Assembly (NCBI GenBank): GCA_964608495.1
Contig: CAZSOQ010000077.1
Location: forward strand, 1 to 22,143
Source of the DNA: JAKORR01 sp964608495
GTDB taxonomy: Bacteria; Armatimonadota; Zipacnadia; Zipacnadales; FEN-943
Length of the DNA stretch: 22,143 nt
Direction: 5' to 3'
Below the pieces are notes generated by a model, which ran no database searches, had not been told where the DNA came from, and worked only from the letters and a program-made list of their open reading frames with translations. Below, piece after piece: positions 6,269 to 15,258 of this stretch (position 1 is the stretch's first letter; each line of letters begins with the position of its first letter). The position numbers were made by a program, and so were the translations under genes.

Positions 6269-9200
6269 CTAAGGCAGCAGACACACCTCGCGTATCCACA
6301 TGATCCCCGGTCGGACGGCAGGGCCTCCGCCCGCGGGCTGCTCGATCCGAAGCCCCTTCAGCCTCACCGGGCCGACCTCGAGCCGCGTCAGAGTCCGTTG
6401 CCCGCCTGCCTCGACCTCAGCCAGAGTCACCTGCCCCGCCTCCGTCAGGCCCACCAGGCTGTACCGCTCCGACGAGTAGACCCGCCCCTCCTCGACCGAC
6501 CAGTAGATCCTCACCTCGCCCACCTCGCGGGGCTCGGCAAGCTCGATCTGCACCCAGTGGGGCTGGGCATTGTCCCGCGAGGCCCAGGCCCGGTCCGTCC
6601 AGTGGATCCCCTCGACGGCCGTTACGCCGTCCACGATCGTCGCGGCCCTGTAGCCTCCGGGGTAGTCCGAATCGGTAGTGCACTTCGCGCCTCGACTGGC
6701 CAGGGCCAGGTCGGCCTCGGGGCGGTCGGGCTCGTCCCAGTGGCTCGCCTCGGCGCGGGCCAGCTCACTGCCCTTCGCGTCCTCTGCGACGACCTCGACT
6801 ACCCTGGGCAGTCCGTCGCGCCTGCGCTCGACCGCGAAGCTCGCCTCGGCCCGGTCGGCGGCGACCTCGACCGACGCCGGCTCGACGGGCGCCTCGGGCG
6901 TGACGCTGGCCCGCAGCCTCAGGGCCCCGACGCCGGGCTTGCGCTCGATGCGCACGCGGTAGGACCTGGCCGCCTCTGTCGTGCTCGCGGCGGACAGGCT
7001 CAGCTCCGCGGCGGGCAGGATGTAGACGTTCACCACGCGCTCGACGAGCCAGGGCTTCGCGTCGCCCGTGTCTACCTCGAACACTGCCCGGGCGTGCAGG
7101 GCCTGCGGCGCCGTGGCCTCGATCCTCAGCGTCGGAGGCGGGAGGTCCAGGCCGGCGGGCGAGGGCGCCAGATCAGGCACGATGTCACGCCCCTGCCCGG
7201 TCTCGAATCTCACCAGCCTGACGGACGTGCCCTCCGGTGCGCCGGCTTCGGCAGTAAGCTCCAGCGCCTGGCCCGGCAGGCCGAGGGTCGTGCCCTGGAT
7301 GCCCAGCGTCGCGCCGCCGGTGAAGACCGCCAGCGCGGCCAGGGCCTGCTCGGCCTGCAGCACCTCCCGTCTCTGGCTCAGTAGGTACAGGTCGTCGTCG
7401 GGTCCCGTCAGGCCTGCGCGGGCCCTGTCGAGCGCGCGCCGGCAGGCCGTCAAGCGACGGGCAAGCTGTTCTCCGGGTGCCTCCGCGGCCTTCGACAGCT
7501 CCTCGACCGCCGCGGCGAGCCCCGGTGTCGCGCTCGCGGCGCCTCGCACGCGCGACGCGTTGACGGCGTGGGCTCGTGCCCGGCCCAGCAGCCAGGCCGC
7601 CACGGCCTCTCGCGGGCCTATCCGCACCAGGCGGACCTCGCCGGCCCCGTGGGCCAGCGGCAGGGCCCAGCCTCCCTCGCGCTTCTCCATCGGCAGCTCC
7701 GCCAGGCGCACGGCGTCGAAGGCCGCCAGATCGTCCCCGAGCCTCGCCAGCGCCCCGTCCTCGATCAGCAGCGTCTCTTGGGCGGGCTCCTCCGGGCCCC
7801 GCACGGTGAAGTACACGGCCCCCTCGCGGCCGAAGCGCTCGGCGCGGGCGCCCGAGGCCAGAGGCACGGGCTCCCATCCCGCGGCCCCCAACTCCTCGAT
7901 CGCGGGCAGGTAGGCATGGGTCACGTCCCCGTAGCCCCGGTACGCCTCCTGCACGAATCTGCCCGTGGACGGGAACTCGCCCCACTGTGCCGCGTTGAGG
8001 TGATACTCCTCGGCGACGTCGCGCCGATCCAGCCCGTGCAGGTTCATGAAGTTGAGCAGCAGCAGCGGCTTGTGGTACGAGCAGGCGCGGTAGAAGAACA
8101 GGGAGTCCTGGTCCCTGAACTGGCTGCTCTCTATCCCGGGCACGTCCGAGACCAGGTACAGCGGGAAGGCCTCGAGGCTCACGTGGATGTTGGTGAACAC
8201 GGCCTTGCCCAGTGGGTGATACCGCTTCTGGAGGGTGCCGAGGAAGTCCTGCATGGCGTAGATCCCGTGGGCGGCGACCTTGAAACTGCCCGGGTAGTAG
8301 GTGAAGGGCACGTCGTTCGCCCGCCACTGGTCCCGCCGCGTGTTCAGGACCCTGGAGCACCAGGCGGAGACGGAATCGATGTAGCACCCGTCCACGCTGG
8401 GGCTGTCGCGGAACACGCGGTCGTAGTACTCGAACTGCCGCGCCGCGACGGCCGGGCGCTCCTGGCTGTCGGGAAGGTCGGGGTCCACGTTGAGCGTGAA
8501 CCGCAGCAGGTTCATGGGCCGCGACGGCCCGACGTCGGCCGACAGGTTGTCCGTGATGAACACTACGTAGCGGCCCTGCTCGTCGTAGCACACGTTGTCG
8601 CGCACGAACTGGAGGTCGCGGCGCTTCTCGTCCTCCTCGAAGCCCGGGTTCAGTACCCAGCTGACGGCCGGATCGTCGGCCGGGCCGATGTGCAGGTCAT
8701 CGAACCAGGCCTTCCCCGAGTGGTTGCGCAGCAGGCAGTAGACGCGCAGCTCGGCCACCGGCTCCGTCGGCTCGATGAGGCGCTCGCCCTGCTGCCAGTC
8801 GTGCGTGCCCGTCGCGAAGGTCGCGCACTGCCCGAACAGGTAGCCGCCCCCGGCGTAGCACACGTCCACGTAGATGGAGTAGTCGTGGTCCGGCGCGCCG
8901 CCCACGTTCTCGGCCCGGCTGAAGCCGCGGACGATGATGGGCTTCGTCCAGGGCTTGTCGAAGGCGATGACCTGCCGGCCGCCGGTCCACGCGCCGCTCT
9001 CCCCGCTGTCGGCCAGGAGAGAGCGAGCGCCGGAGTGCTTCACCGCCTCGTCCAGAGCGAGGGACTGCTGGGGCGCCCAGCCCGCCGGGGCCACCTGGGC
9101 GGCCAGCCCGTCGAAGCGCTCGATCGCCTCCTCGTAGCTCTTCGGCAGCACGTCGCCGGCCAGGCTCACGGTGTAGGACGACGACTCCTGGTACGGGTAC

Positions 9201-10042
9201 GTCCCCAGGCCCCGCTCGTCGTCCTCCTTCCAGGACGCCGGGCCGCCCTCGTGGTAGTGGAAGTGCTGGGGATTGGCCAGGTCGCCCGTCGGCGCCGCGA
9301 AGAACCATCCGCCCTGCTCGCGCGCGAAGGGCGCGAAGGGCTCGGGGAACAGCTCGTAGTACCGGGCCAGCGCGGACCGGAAGTGCCATCTCCGCTCCGT
9401 GCGGTAGAGCACGCAGGCGAAGGGCGCGCGCCGCTGAAGCTCGGGCCGGGCGTCGTCCGTGAAGCCGAAGCGGTACCGCAGCTCCACGGCCCCGTCGGCC
9501 GCGCCGAAGGTGAACACCGCGAGCCGGTCGGGCGGCACGGCCAGCGCCATCTCGTCCTGCCCGCCGACACGGAGGCTGACCAGCGGCAGCTTCGACACGA
9601 GCTTCGCGGGCAGGAGGAGGGGACCCCTGGCGATGCTCGCCGTCGGCAGCTCCGCGCCCCTGACGCGCACGACGAGGTCCGCGACCTGGTCGCCGCTGCC
9701 CTCGGCCTTGGCCACTCCCTCGAGGTACAGGAACCCGCCCCGGGACGACCACCGGCCGCTCACCTCGAAAGCATCGCCCGCCGCCTCGCCGGTGCGCGGA
9801 TCGAGCAGGGCGACCTCGACCGACACACCGTCTAGGCCTCGCCCGTCCAGGGCCAGCGCCCGCAGGCTCACGCCGTCGGCCTGCGCGGACAGACCGTCCC
9901 GCGTGCGCAGCGCCTGTGCCGCGGCGGGCGCGGCGACCAGCACAGCGACCAGCACGGCAAGCGGCGCGGCGACCACGGCCGCGCTCCCTGGCGCTCTATC
10001 GGCTGTCGTTGCTCCGCGTGCGTGAGTCGTGGAAGAGGCCAT
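6269..10042 (-). CDS. Large secreted multidomain protein, candidate carbohydrate-active enzyme
   Basis: 1257 residues. ATG 10042 has AGGGAGG 8 nt upstream. A signal peptide with a long Ala/Val-rich core ends near AAPAAAQA (residues ~36-44). Residues ~325-455 look like a jelly-roll carbohydrate-binding module ending in AWFDDLHIGP. Residues ~455-720 resemble a glycosidase-type barrel, with the strand-end motif DGCYIDSV (551-558) and the aromatic-rich segments NVDPDLP, YYPGSFKVAAHG and LLLLNFMNLHG. Residues ~800-900 are helical. Two beta-sandwich-like stretches follow (~910-1100). The C-terminus (~1112-1257) has the pattern of an F5/8 type C (discoidin) domain: ATIVDGV, HWTDRAWAS, HWVQIELAEPREVGEVRIYW. 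I do not recognise a named glycoside hydrolase family, so substrate and activity are open. It lies 49 bp after the GH123-like gene and probably shares its transcript. Confidence 0.8.
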   Translation of the reverse strand: MASSTTHARGATTADRAPGSAAVVAAPLAVLVAVLVAAPAAAQALRTRDGLSAQADGVSLRALALDGRGLDGVSVEVALLDPRTGEAAGDAFEVSGRWSSRGGFLYLEGVAKAEGSGDQVADLVVRVRGAELPTASIARGPLLLPAKLVSKLPLVSLRVGGQDEMALAVPPDRLAVFTFGAADGAVELRYRFGFTDDARPELQRRAPFACVLYRTERRWHFRSALARYYELFPEPFAPFAREQGGWFFAAPTGDLANPQHFHYHEGGPASWKEDDERGLGTYPYQESSSYTVSLAGDVLPKSYEEAIERFDGLAAQVAPAGWAPQQSLALDEAVKHSGARSLLADSGESGAWTGGRQVIAFDKPWTKPIIVRGFSRAENVGGAPDHDYSIYVDVCYAGGGYLFGQCATFATGTHDWQQGERLIEPTEPVAELRVYCLLRNHSGKAWFDDLHIGPADDPAVSWVLNPGFEEDEKRRDLQFVRDNVCYDEQGRYVVFITDNLSADVGPSRPMNLLRFTLNVDPDLPDSQERPAVAARQFEYYDRVFRDSPSVDGCYIDSVSAWCSRVLNTRRDQWRANDVPFTYYPGSFKVAAHGIYAMQDFLGTLQKRYHPLGKAVFTNIHVSLEAFPLYLVSDVPGIESSQFRDQDSLFFYRACSYHKPLLLLNFMNLHGLDRRDVAEEYHLNAAQWGEFPSTGRFVQEAYRGYGDVTHAYLPAIEELGAAGWEPVPLASGARAERFGREGAVYFTVRGPEEPAQETLLIEDGALARLGDDLAAFDAVRLAELPMEKREGGWALPLAHGAGEVRLVRIGPREAVAAWLLGRARAHAVNASRVRGAASATPGLAAAVEELSKAAEAPGEQLARRLTACRRALDRARAGLTGPDDDLYLLSQRREVLQAEQALAALAVFTGGATLGIQGTTLGLPGQALELTAEAGAPEGTSVRLVRFETGQGRDIVPDLAPSPAGLDLPPPTLRIEATAPQALHARAVFEVDTGDAKPWLVERVVNVYILPAAELSLSAASTTEAARSYRVRIERKPGVGALRLRASVTPEAPVEPASVEVAADRAEASFAVERRRDGLPRVVEVVAEDAKGSELARAEASHWDEPDRPEADLALASRGAKCTTDSDYPGGYRAATIVDGVTAVEGIHWTDRAWASRDNAQPHWVQIELAEPREVGEVRIYWSVEEGRVYSSERYSLVGLTEAGQVTLAEVEAGGQRTLTRLEVGPVRLKGLRIEQPAGGGPAVRPGIMWIREVCLLP

Positions 10043-10091
10043 TGGCCCTGCCTCCCTGGTGCGCGGCTTGGGCCCAGCGTTGCCCCTGCGG

Positions 10092-12623
10092 CTAGTCGCC
10101 CAGCTCGCGCCGCAATCGCTCGATGGCTTGCCCGGCTTGTCTGCGGACCTCGTGCAGCAGGCGCTGGTCCTGCGTGTGGAGCATCGCCACCTTCTCGTCA
10201 GCGGGCGTCCGGGTGATCTCGTCCACCCGCGCGAGGACCCGCGCGCCCTCCTGGGCCAGCTCCCGGCGCCCCTTCGCCTCGGCGGTCTTCACCAGGCCCG
10301 CCAGCAGCGTCAGGTACTCGAAGTCCTCCAGGCCCTCGCGGGTGAGCTCGAAGCGGAGGGTGTTGGTCGGCCCGTCCTCGCCCGGCAGGACCCAGGAGGC
10401 GTTGCGGTGCGGGTCCCACAGGGTCGTGCTGCCGGTCCACTCGACCCAGGCGTTGATGGTCCACTGGAAGACGACCGGGATCCCCTCGCGCCACATCCAC
10501 CAGTAGTTGGTGCGCAGGGCCATGGCCGTGGCGTCCACGCAGTAGCCGGGCGGGTTGTAGACCCACACCTCGTCGCCCCGCGCTCTCGCCCGGGCCGCGA
10601 CGCTGGGCGAGTAGTGGCTGGCCGGCACCGTCCAGACGTCTATGGTGCCCTCGAGCTCCGGTGCATAGGTGCCCCAGAAGGTGAAGCGCCACGACGGGTC
10701 GGCCTTTCCCATCAGTGCCACGGCATCGCGGATCATCGGGTAGTAGTCGGCGCGCGGCTCGTCGAAGAGGCTGAAGACCACCCGGTCCCGCCAGTTCCCG
10801 GCCTCCAGACGCTCGGCCAGGGCCCGGGCGTAGTTCTCGCACCGCGCGCTCCACAGCGGCGAGAGGATCTCGTCGGCCTTCCCGAATCGGTTGTCGCGCG
10901 GCTCGTGCCCCCACCCGAGCGTGAAGTCCGCCAGGGTGGTCAGCTTCAGCCTGAACCGGTCGAAGAAGCCGGCCAGCCCGCGCTCGACCGCCCCGAAGTC
11001 GGCCTGGGCAAGCCCGCCTTCCTCGTCCCACTGCACGCGCGCCCTGCCTTCGGGCGCCAACATGCCCACGCGGTGCGCCGCCAGGTTGTCGAGGTAAGCC
11101 TGCCACAGCTCGGCCGTGCGCTGCTGGCCGTAGTGCTTGTCCAGATGCCCCCGCCACACGGGACAGAAGGCCGTCAGCGACCGCTCCTCCGGTAGCGCGA
11201 AGTCCCACACCCTCAGCCGTACAGGCACCGTCGCCAGCAGCTCCTCGCCCACCAGCACGCGGATCGTGCCGCGGTACTCGCCGGGCGCTGCGTCACGGGG
11301 CACGCGCACGGTCACCCACAGCGGCCGGCCGACGCCCGCCGGGCAGTCCACGGGCCCCGTGGGCAGGAGGGCGTCGGGCACGTCGCCGTCGAAGCCGTCC
11401 GGACCGATCGGCTGCCTGCAGGTGTAGTACTCCTGCGCCTGCCAGGTGACGCCCTCGGCCGGCACCGAGCCCCCCTGCGACGCCAGCGCCGAGCACTCCA
11501 GCCGCAGGCCCGTCAGGTCCGTGGTCGGCCGCACGACAAGCTGGAAGGGCTCGCACTCGCCACGCGCGGCCCACAGGTCCACACCGTCGGCCCGGTCCTC
11601 CGGCGGCGGCTCGTCGCGGAAGACCTTCGAGGTGGGCAGGTCCCACCACAGGGCCACGGCGCCCGCGCTGGCCAGGCGCCGACCGCTGGCGGCCTTCTGC
11701 GGGAAGCTCGGGCCCCGGTCGCCCTTGCCGTGACGTCGCAGGGCCTCCTCGACCACGTCCTCGGGCTTCCCGGCGAAGGGCAGAAGCGAGAAGGTGCCCG
11801 TCAGCTCCCGCGGGGCGCCCTCGGGCACGTCGGCCTGCGGGAAGCGCTGGAAGACCAGGCCGATGAAGCCGCGCTTGCCCTGCTCGCCGGCCCGAAAGCG
11901 CAGTAGCTCCTCGGGCCCGTTGATGGCCAGCAGCCCCTGCCCTCGCTCGGCGTCGTAGCAGCAGACCCAGGTGTCCGGCTCCATGCTCACCGGCTGGTTG
12001 CCCACCGTCACCGTGGCGAAGGGGCCCGCCACGATCCTCTCGACCACCTGCCCGCCGCGCAGCTCGTTCTCGGGGCGGAACCACGTCTTCGCCCTCTCGT
12101 CCAGCCACACCAGCGTGGTGTAGCCGTTCGTGATGGCGTTGGGGGCGGTAGGCTCGAAGCGGTAGGTCACCCGCAGGGCCGCATCCTCGGCGCCCAGGGA
12201 GAAGCTCTTCGTCAGCCGCACGCGGTCGTTGTGGGCGTCCAGGCGCAGGGTCAGCCTCTCCTCGTCGCCCAAGACCTGGCGCCGGTAGTCCGTGAAGCCG
12301 GCGTCACCGGGGCTGCCCTTCGCGGCCCCGGCCTCCGACTTCCACTGCCCGCCCTCGTGGTACACGAACTGGGCCGACGTGAGCAGCAGCGGATCGCCAT
12401 CGGCCCCGAGGCGCACGGCCTTCAGGTCATAGCCGTCCTGGGGATCGAGCTCGTAGGTCACCAGGCCGTTGCCCAGCAGCACCCGGCCCCGCTGCTCGCC
12501 GAGCCTGACGGGGCCGGCAAGGCAGGGAGCGCATCCCAGGGCCAGCAGGACCACGGTTCCCACCAGGCGCTGCGCAGGCGGCGCCGCACCGATGCGACGG
12601 ACTCCACCGGGCTGGTAGGCCAT
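10092..12623 (-). CDS. Secreted DUF4091 / GH123-like glycoside hydrolase
   Basis: 843 residues. ATG 12623 has GGAGG 7 nt upstream. Signal peptide: VGTVVLLALGCAPCLAG (~21-37). The N-terminal half is beta-rich (sugar-mutarotase-like or accessory sandwich, ~40-300), and a further sandwich (~320-475) ends in VPVRLRVWDFALPE. The catalytic-type barrel runs ~480-760 and carries FSLFDEPRADYYP with the adjacent pair D621-E622; GH123 enzymes use a neighbouring Asp-Glu pair with substrate-assisted catalysis. LRFELTREGLEDFEYL (756-771) is the hallmark C-terminal segment of DUF4091 proteins, followed by a helical tail. Family members studied act on N-acetylgalactosaminides, but DUF4091 is broad, so the substrate is not assigned. 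It is the first gene of the left minus-strand block and divergent from the lipoprotein gene at 12907. Confidence 0.82.
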   Translation of the reverse strand: MAYQPGGVRRIGAAPPAQRLVGTVVLLALGCAPCLAGPVRLGEQRGRVLLGNGLVTYELDPQDGYDLKAVRLGADGDPLLLTSAQFVYHEGGQWKSEAGAAKGSPGDAGFTDYRRQVLGDEERLTLRLDAHNDRVRLTKSFSLGAEDAALRVTYRFEPTAPNAITNGYTTLVWLDERAKTWFRPENELRGGQVVERIVAGPFATVTVGNQPVSMEPDTWVCCYDAERGQGLLAINGPEELLRFRAGEQGKRGFIGLVFQRFPQADVPEGAPRELTGTFSLLPFAGKPEDVVEEALRRHGKGDRGPSFPQKAASGRRLASAGAVALWWDLPTSKVFRDEPPPEDRADGVDLWAARGECEPFQLVVRPTTDLTGLRLECSALASQGGSVPAEGVTWQAQEYYTCRQPIGPDGFDGDVPDALLPTGPVDCPAGVGRPLWVTVRVPRDAAPGEYRGTIRVLVGEELLATVPVRLRVWDFALPEERSLTAFCPVWRGHLDKHYGQQRTAELWQAYLDNLAAHRVGMLAPEGRARVQWDEEGGLAQADFGAVERGLAGFFDRFRLKLTTLADFTLGWGHEPRDNRFGKADEILSPLWSARCENYARALAERLEAGNWRDRVVFSLFDEPRADYYPMIRDAVALMGKADPSWRFTFWGTYAPELEGTIDVWTVPASHYSPSVAARARARGDEVWVYNPPGYCVDATAMALRTNYWWMWREGIPVVFQWTINAWVEWTGSTTLWDPHRNASWVLPGEDGPTNTLRFELTREGLEDFEYLTLLAGLVKTAEAKGRRELAQEGARVLARVDEITRTPADEKVAMLHTQDQRLLHEVRRQAGQAIERLRRELGD

Positions 12624-12797
12624 GGTCGTCCCTCCTCGGCCGGGCGACCCAACGTCGGGCGTCGTCCACGTCGGTTCCGGCTACCCGTCGGTTGCCCTTC
12701 TCACGCTCCCTGGTTGGGGCGTGGACGCCTGTGGCGGGCCTCCTCGCAGCGTGTGGTCCGCGCCTTCGGGGTGCGCCGCTCGACACGGGGGCGGTGT

Positions 12798-12825
12798 TTG
12801 CGCGACGCGACCATGGTGGTAGACT
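12798..12825 (+). promoter_or_regulatory. Possible sigma70-type promoter for the lipoprotein gene
   Basis: TTGCGC (12798-12803), a 16-bp spacer and TAGACT (12820-12825), about 80 nt before the ATG at 12907. Match is partial (4 of 6 in each box). It lies in the 283-bp divergent region 12624-12906. That region otherwise shows only the two ribosome sites; I found no convincing promoter for the minus-strand gene. Confidence 0.3.
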
Positions 12826-12906
12826 CGGTCTGACCGTAGGGTTGCGAGGGACCATCGGCGCGCCCAGGCATGCGGCGTGGGTGGGCCAGGAGGGAGGAGC
12901 GACAGC

Positions 12907-13845
12907 ATGAGAGCCTCAGGCTTGGTTCCCCTGGTATGTCTTGCCGTTGTCCTGTGTCTGGGCTGTGGGCGAGGATCGGGCGAGGCCACGACGACGGGAG
13001 TGGCCCTTGCGGACGAGGTGCAGGGCGTTCCGGCCGCAGGCGCAGCCGGTGAAGCAGCGGCCGAACCCGCGGCTGCCGGCCCTGCGAGCGGCGGCCTGAT
13101 CGTGGACCACACCTGCTGCGACCTGAGCAGGATCCCCGACGAATGGATAGAGAAGGCGAAATCCATCAGGGTGCACTACGCCCACACTTCGCACGGCGGA
13201 CAGATCATCGAGGGTCTCCAGCTCATCCAGCAGTCGGACCCGCGCTACGCCGTGGCCATTGGTGGGAAGTCCCTGCCCACTGAGCCCAACGCCCTGTGCA
13301 TCTTCGACGGCCAGGAGGGCGAGCAGTACATCAGCCCGGAACTCTACTGGGCTTCAGCCGAGGGGCTGCAGGCCACCCAGGCCGTTCTCAGCCACAACCC
13401 CACCATCAAGGTGTCCCTCTGGTCCTGGTGCTGCCAGCAGACCCACAACTCGCAGGCTGAGACCCAGAGCTACCTCGACGCCGTCGCGTCCCTGCAGCAG
13501 GCCAACCCGACCGTCTGCTTCGTCTACATGACAGGGAATGCTCAGGCCTACAGCGGCCACCACTCCTATTCCGACGATCAGGGCGGCTACAACCGCTATC
13601 TGCGCAACCAGCAGATCCGTGAGTACTGCCGGGCCAACAACCGCGCGCTGTTGGACTTCGCCGACCTTGACTGCTGGTACAACGGCGAGAGGGCCACGTC
13701 CACCTACAACGGCCAGACGTTCCCGCGCGAGCACAGCCACTACAACACGAACGAGAGGGCACACACGTCCACGGAGAACTGCATCAACAAGGGCAAGGCC
13801 TTCTGGTGGCTCATGGCGCGGCTGGCCGGCTGGGACGGCTCCTGA
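12907..13845 (+). CDS. Lipoprotein with HTSHG motif, possibly SGNH-like hydrolase
   Basis: 312 residues. ATG 12907 is preferred over an in-frame ATG at 12877 because GGAGG lies 9 nt upstream and the signal sequence begins there. The hydrophobic run ends in CLGC (C20), a plausible lipobox, followed by a low-complexity Ala/Gly/Pro linker to about residue 62. The folded part shows IRVHYAHTSHGGQI (87-100, Ser95), FVYMTGNAQ (205-213, Gly210-Asn211), LLDFADLDCWYN (248-259) and NKGKAFWWLMARLAGWDG at the end. Block order (Ser near the N-terminus, GxN-like block, C-terminal His region H286) recalls SGNH esterases, but the classical GDS motif is absent. Eight cysteines lie in the mature part. Substrate unknown. 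It is monocistronic by position. Confidence 0.8.
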   Translation: MRASGLVPLVCLAVVLCLGCGRGSGEATTTGVALADEVQGVPAAGAAGEAAAEPAAAGPASGGLIVDHTCCDLSRIPDEWIEKAKSIRVHYAHTSHGGQIIEGLQLIQQSDPRYAVAIGGKSLPTEPNALCIFDGQEGEQYISPELYWASAEGLQATQAVLSHNPTIKVSLWSWCCQQTHNSQAETQSYLDAVASLQQANPTVCFVYMTGNAQAYSGHHSYSDDQGGYNRYLRNQQIREYCRANNRALLDFADLDCWYNGERATSTYNGQTFPREHSHYNTNERAHTSTENCINKGKAFWWLMARLAGWDGS

Positions 13846-13903
13846 TCCGCCGGGGCTTCGCTCGAGTCGGGCGTGCTCACCACTGTCTCCCAGTGCCTCC
13901 CGT

Positions 13904-13932
13904 TCCGTGCCGTCGAGGCCCGGTCCGTGCCG
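13904..13932 (+). repeat. Pair of 9-bp direct repeats 20 bp apart, upstream of a promoter
   Basis: TCCGTGCCG occurs at 13904-13912 and 13924-13932, start to start 20 bp, close to two helical turns, about 45 bp upstream of the -35 box at 13975. The spacing would suit an activator or repressor site, but in GC-rich DNA it may be chance. Confidence 0.3.
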
Positions 13933-13974
13933 CTCTCGGCCGCAGTATCCCATTGCGTCCCACCGGCGGCTGGA

Positions 13975-14003
13975 TTGGCCCACGGTCGCCAGTGGGCTAC
14001 AAT
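13975..14003 (+). promoter_or_regulatory. Sigma70-type promoter for the methyltransferase operon
   Basis: TTGGCC (13975-13980), a 17-bp spacer, then TACAAT (13998-14003, 5 of 6 to consensus). Transcription would start near 14010, about 68 nt before the ATG at 14078. It is the best promoter match in the window and lies in the 232-bp gap after the lipoprotein gene. Confidence 0.6.
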
Positions 14004-14077
14004 GCCGCCATCCCTTGCTCCTGGCGAGCGGCCCGGACACCGGTGCCGGGCGCTGCTGGCCCTGTCGAGCCCACCCT

Positions 14078-15241
14078 ATGAACGAGATACCCATCAGGCT
14101 GTCCGCCGACCGAGCGCCCCTGTGGCTGAGTGAGCCCGAGGGTGTGCCCAGGTCCGCGCAGGCGGACGCGGCGCGCCGCGGTCTGGCGGCCTACGCGCGT
14201 CCCGCCGAGGGCGCCCGCGTGCTGGACCTCTTCTGCGGCACGGGCCTGGGCGCGCTGGCGGCCGCGCAGGCCACGCCCTCCGCCGGTGTGGTGGCCTGTG
14301 ACGCCAATCTGCGCCACTGCAACCTTACCGCCGCCCATGCCTCGCGCAACGGCCTGACCAACGTGACGGTCGAGCACAGCGACGGCTTCGATCACCTCGG
14401 CGACGCGCCCTTCGACGCCGTGTACTTCTACCCGCCGACCCACATCGCCGGCGCCACCGTCCGCAAGCTTATCGCCCAAGCCTTCCTGAGGCTCAGACCG
14501 GGCGGCCGTCTGTGGCTGGTCACCCACAAGCGCCTCGGCGGCCAGGCCTACCAGGGCTTCGCGCAGGGGCTCTTCGGCGCGGGCAGGCGTCCCTTCCGGC
14601 GCGAGGGCTGCGAGCTGGCCTGCTACACGCGAGCCCTGGATCCCGACACGGGGCCCGCGGCCCGCCTCGCCGAGGAGCTGGCGGCCGAGGAGACCCACGG
14701 CTTCGAGCTGACCCTGAGCGGGAGCACCTTGCGCTTCGTCACGAAGCTGAACGTCTTCGGCTGGGCCGGCCTGGACCCCGGCACGGGCCTGCTGCTCGAC
14801 GCCCTGCCCGACCTGCGCCCGGCCAGGGTGCTCGATCTGGGGTGTGGCTACGGCCCCATCGGGCTGGTCGCGGCCCGCGTGTACGAGGGCTGCGCGCTGA
14901 CGATGTCGGACGTGGACCGTCGCGCGCTGGACCTGGCTCGCCTCAACGCCGACGCGAACGGCTGCGCCGAGGCCGAGGTGCGCGCGAGCGACGGCTTTGA
15001 CCAGCTCGGCCGAGCCCGCTACGACCTGATCCTCAGCAACCTGCCCACCCACATCGGGAAGGGCCGGATGCAGTCCCTGGTCCGCGGAGCCTACGACCAC
15101 CTGAGCCCCGGGGGGGCGCTGGTGGCCGTCACCGGCGCGGACCTGGCCGTTGACCGAGACGCCGGGGCGATCTTCGGCAAGGTCGCCACGGTGGCCCAGT
15201 CGCCGACGCACCGCGTGTTCCGCTGCGACAGGACCGGCTGA
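14078..15241 (+). CDS. Tandem-domain class I methyltransferase, RsmC/RlmG-like
   Basis: 387 residues from ATG 14078. No clear ribosome site precedes it, but the frame further upstream crosses the promoter and is not protein-like. Two methyltransferase domains are present. The N-terminal one has VLDLFCGTGLGAL (48-60) and YPPTH (118-122). The C-terminal one has VLDLGCGYGPIGL (251-263), the acidic SDVD (277-280) and SNLPTHIGKG (320-329). Domain order and the link KLNVFGWAGLDPGTGLLLDALP match the RsmC/RlmG family, which methylates guanine N2 of rRNA. In those enzymes the N-terminal domain is usually degenerate and the C-terminal motif is NPPF/W-H. Here both SAM motifs look intact and the C-terminal motif is NLPTH. 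The target may therefore be rRNA or something else. Followed after 17 bp by a second methyltransferase gene. Confidence 0.8.
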   Translation: MNEIPIRLSADRAPLWLSEPEGVPRSAQADAARRGLAAYARPAEGARVLDLFCGTGLGALAAAQATPSAGVVACDANLRHCNLTAAHASRNGLTNVTVEHSDGFDHLGDAPFDAVYFYPPTHIAGATVRKLIAQAFLRLRPGGRLWLVTHKRLGGQAYQGFAQGLFGAGRRPFRREGCELACYTRALDPDTGPAARLAEELAAEETHGFELTLSGSTLRFVTKLNVFGWAGLDPGTGLLLDALPDLRPARVLDLGCGYGPIGLVAARVYEGCALTMSDVDRRALDLARLNADANGCAEAEVRASDGFDQLGRARYDLILSNLPTHIGKGRMQSLVRGAYDHLSPGGALVAVTGADLAVDRDAGAIFGKVATVAQSPTHRVFRCDRTG

Positions 15242-15258
15242 GCCGGAGAGGCGCGCCC

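Noticed and set aside
6117..6299. Longer N-terminus for the binding protein from ATG 6299
   Set aside because: It overlaps the upstream gene, has no ribosome site and would bury the lipoprotein signal about 60 residues inside.
7568..9835. 755-codon plus-strand open frame antisense to the 1257-residue protein
   Set aside because: Low-complexity composition, no ribosome site or family features. The minus-strand frame has signal peptide, modules and a strong ribosome site.
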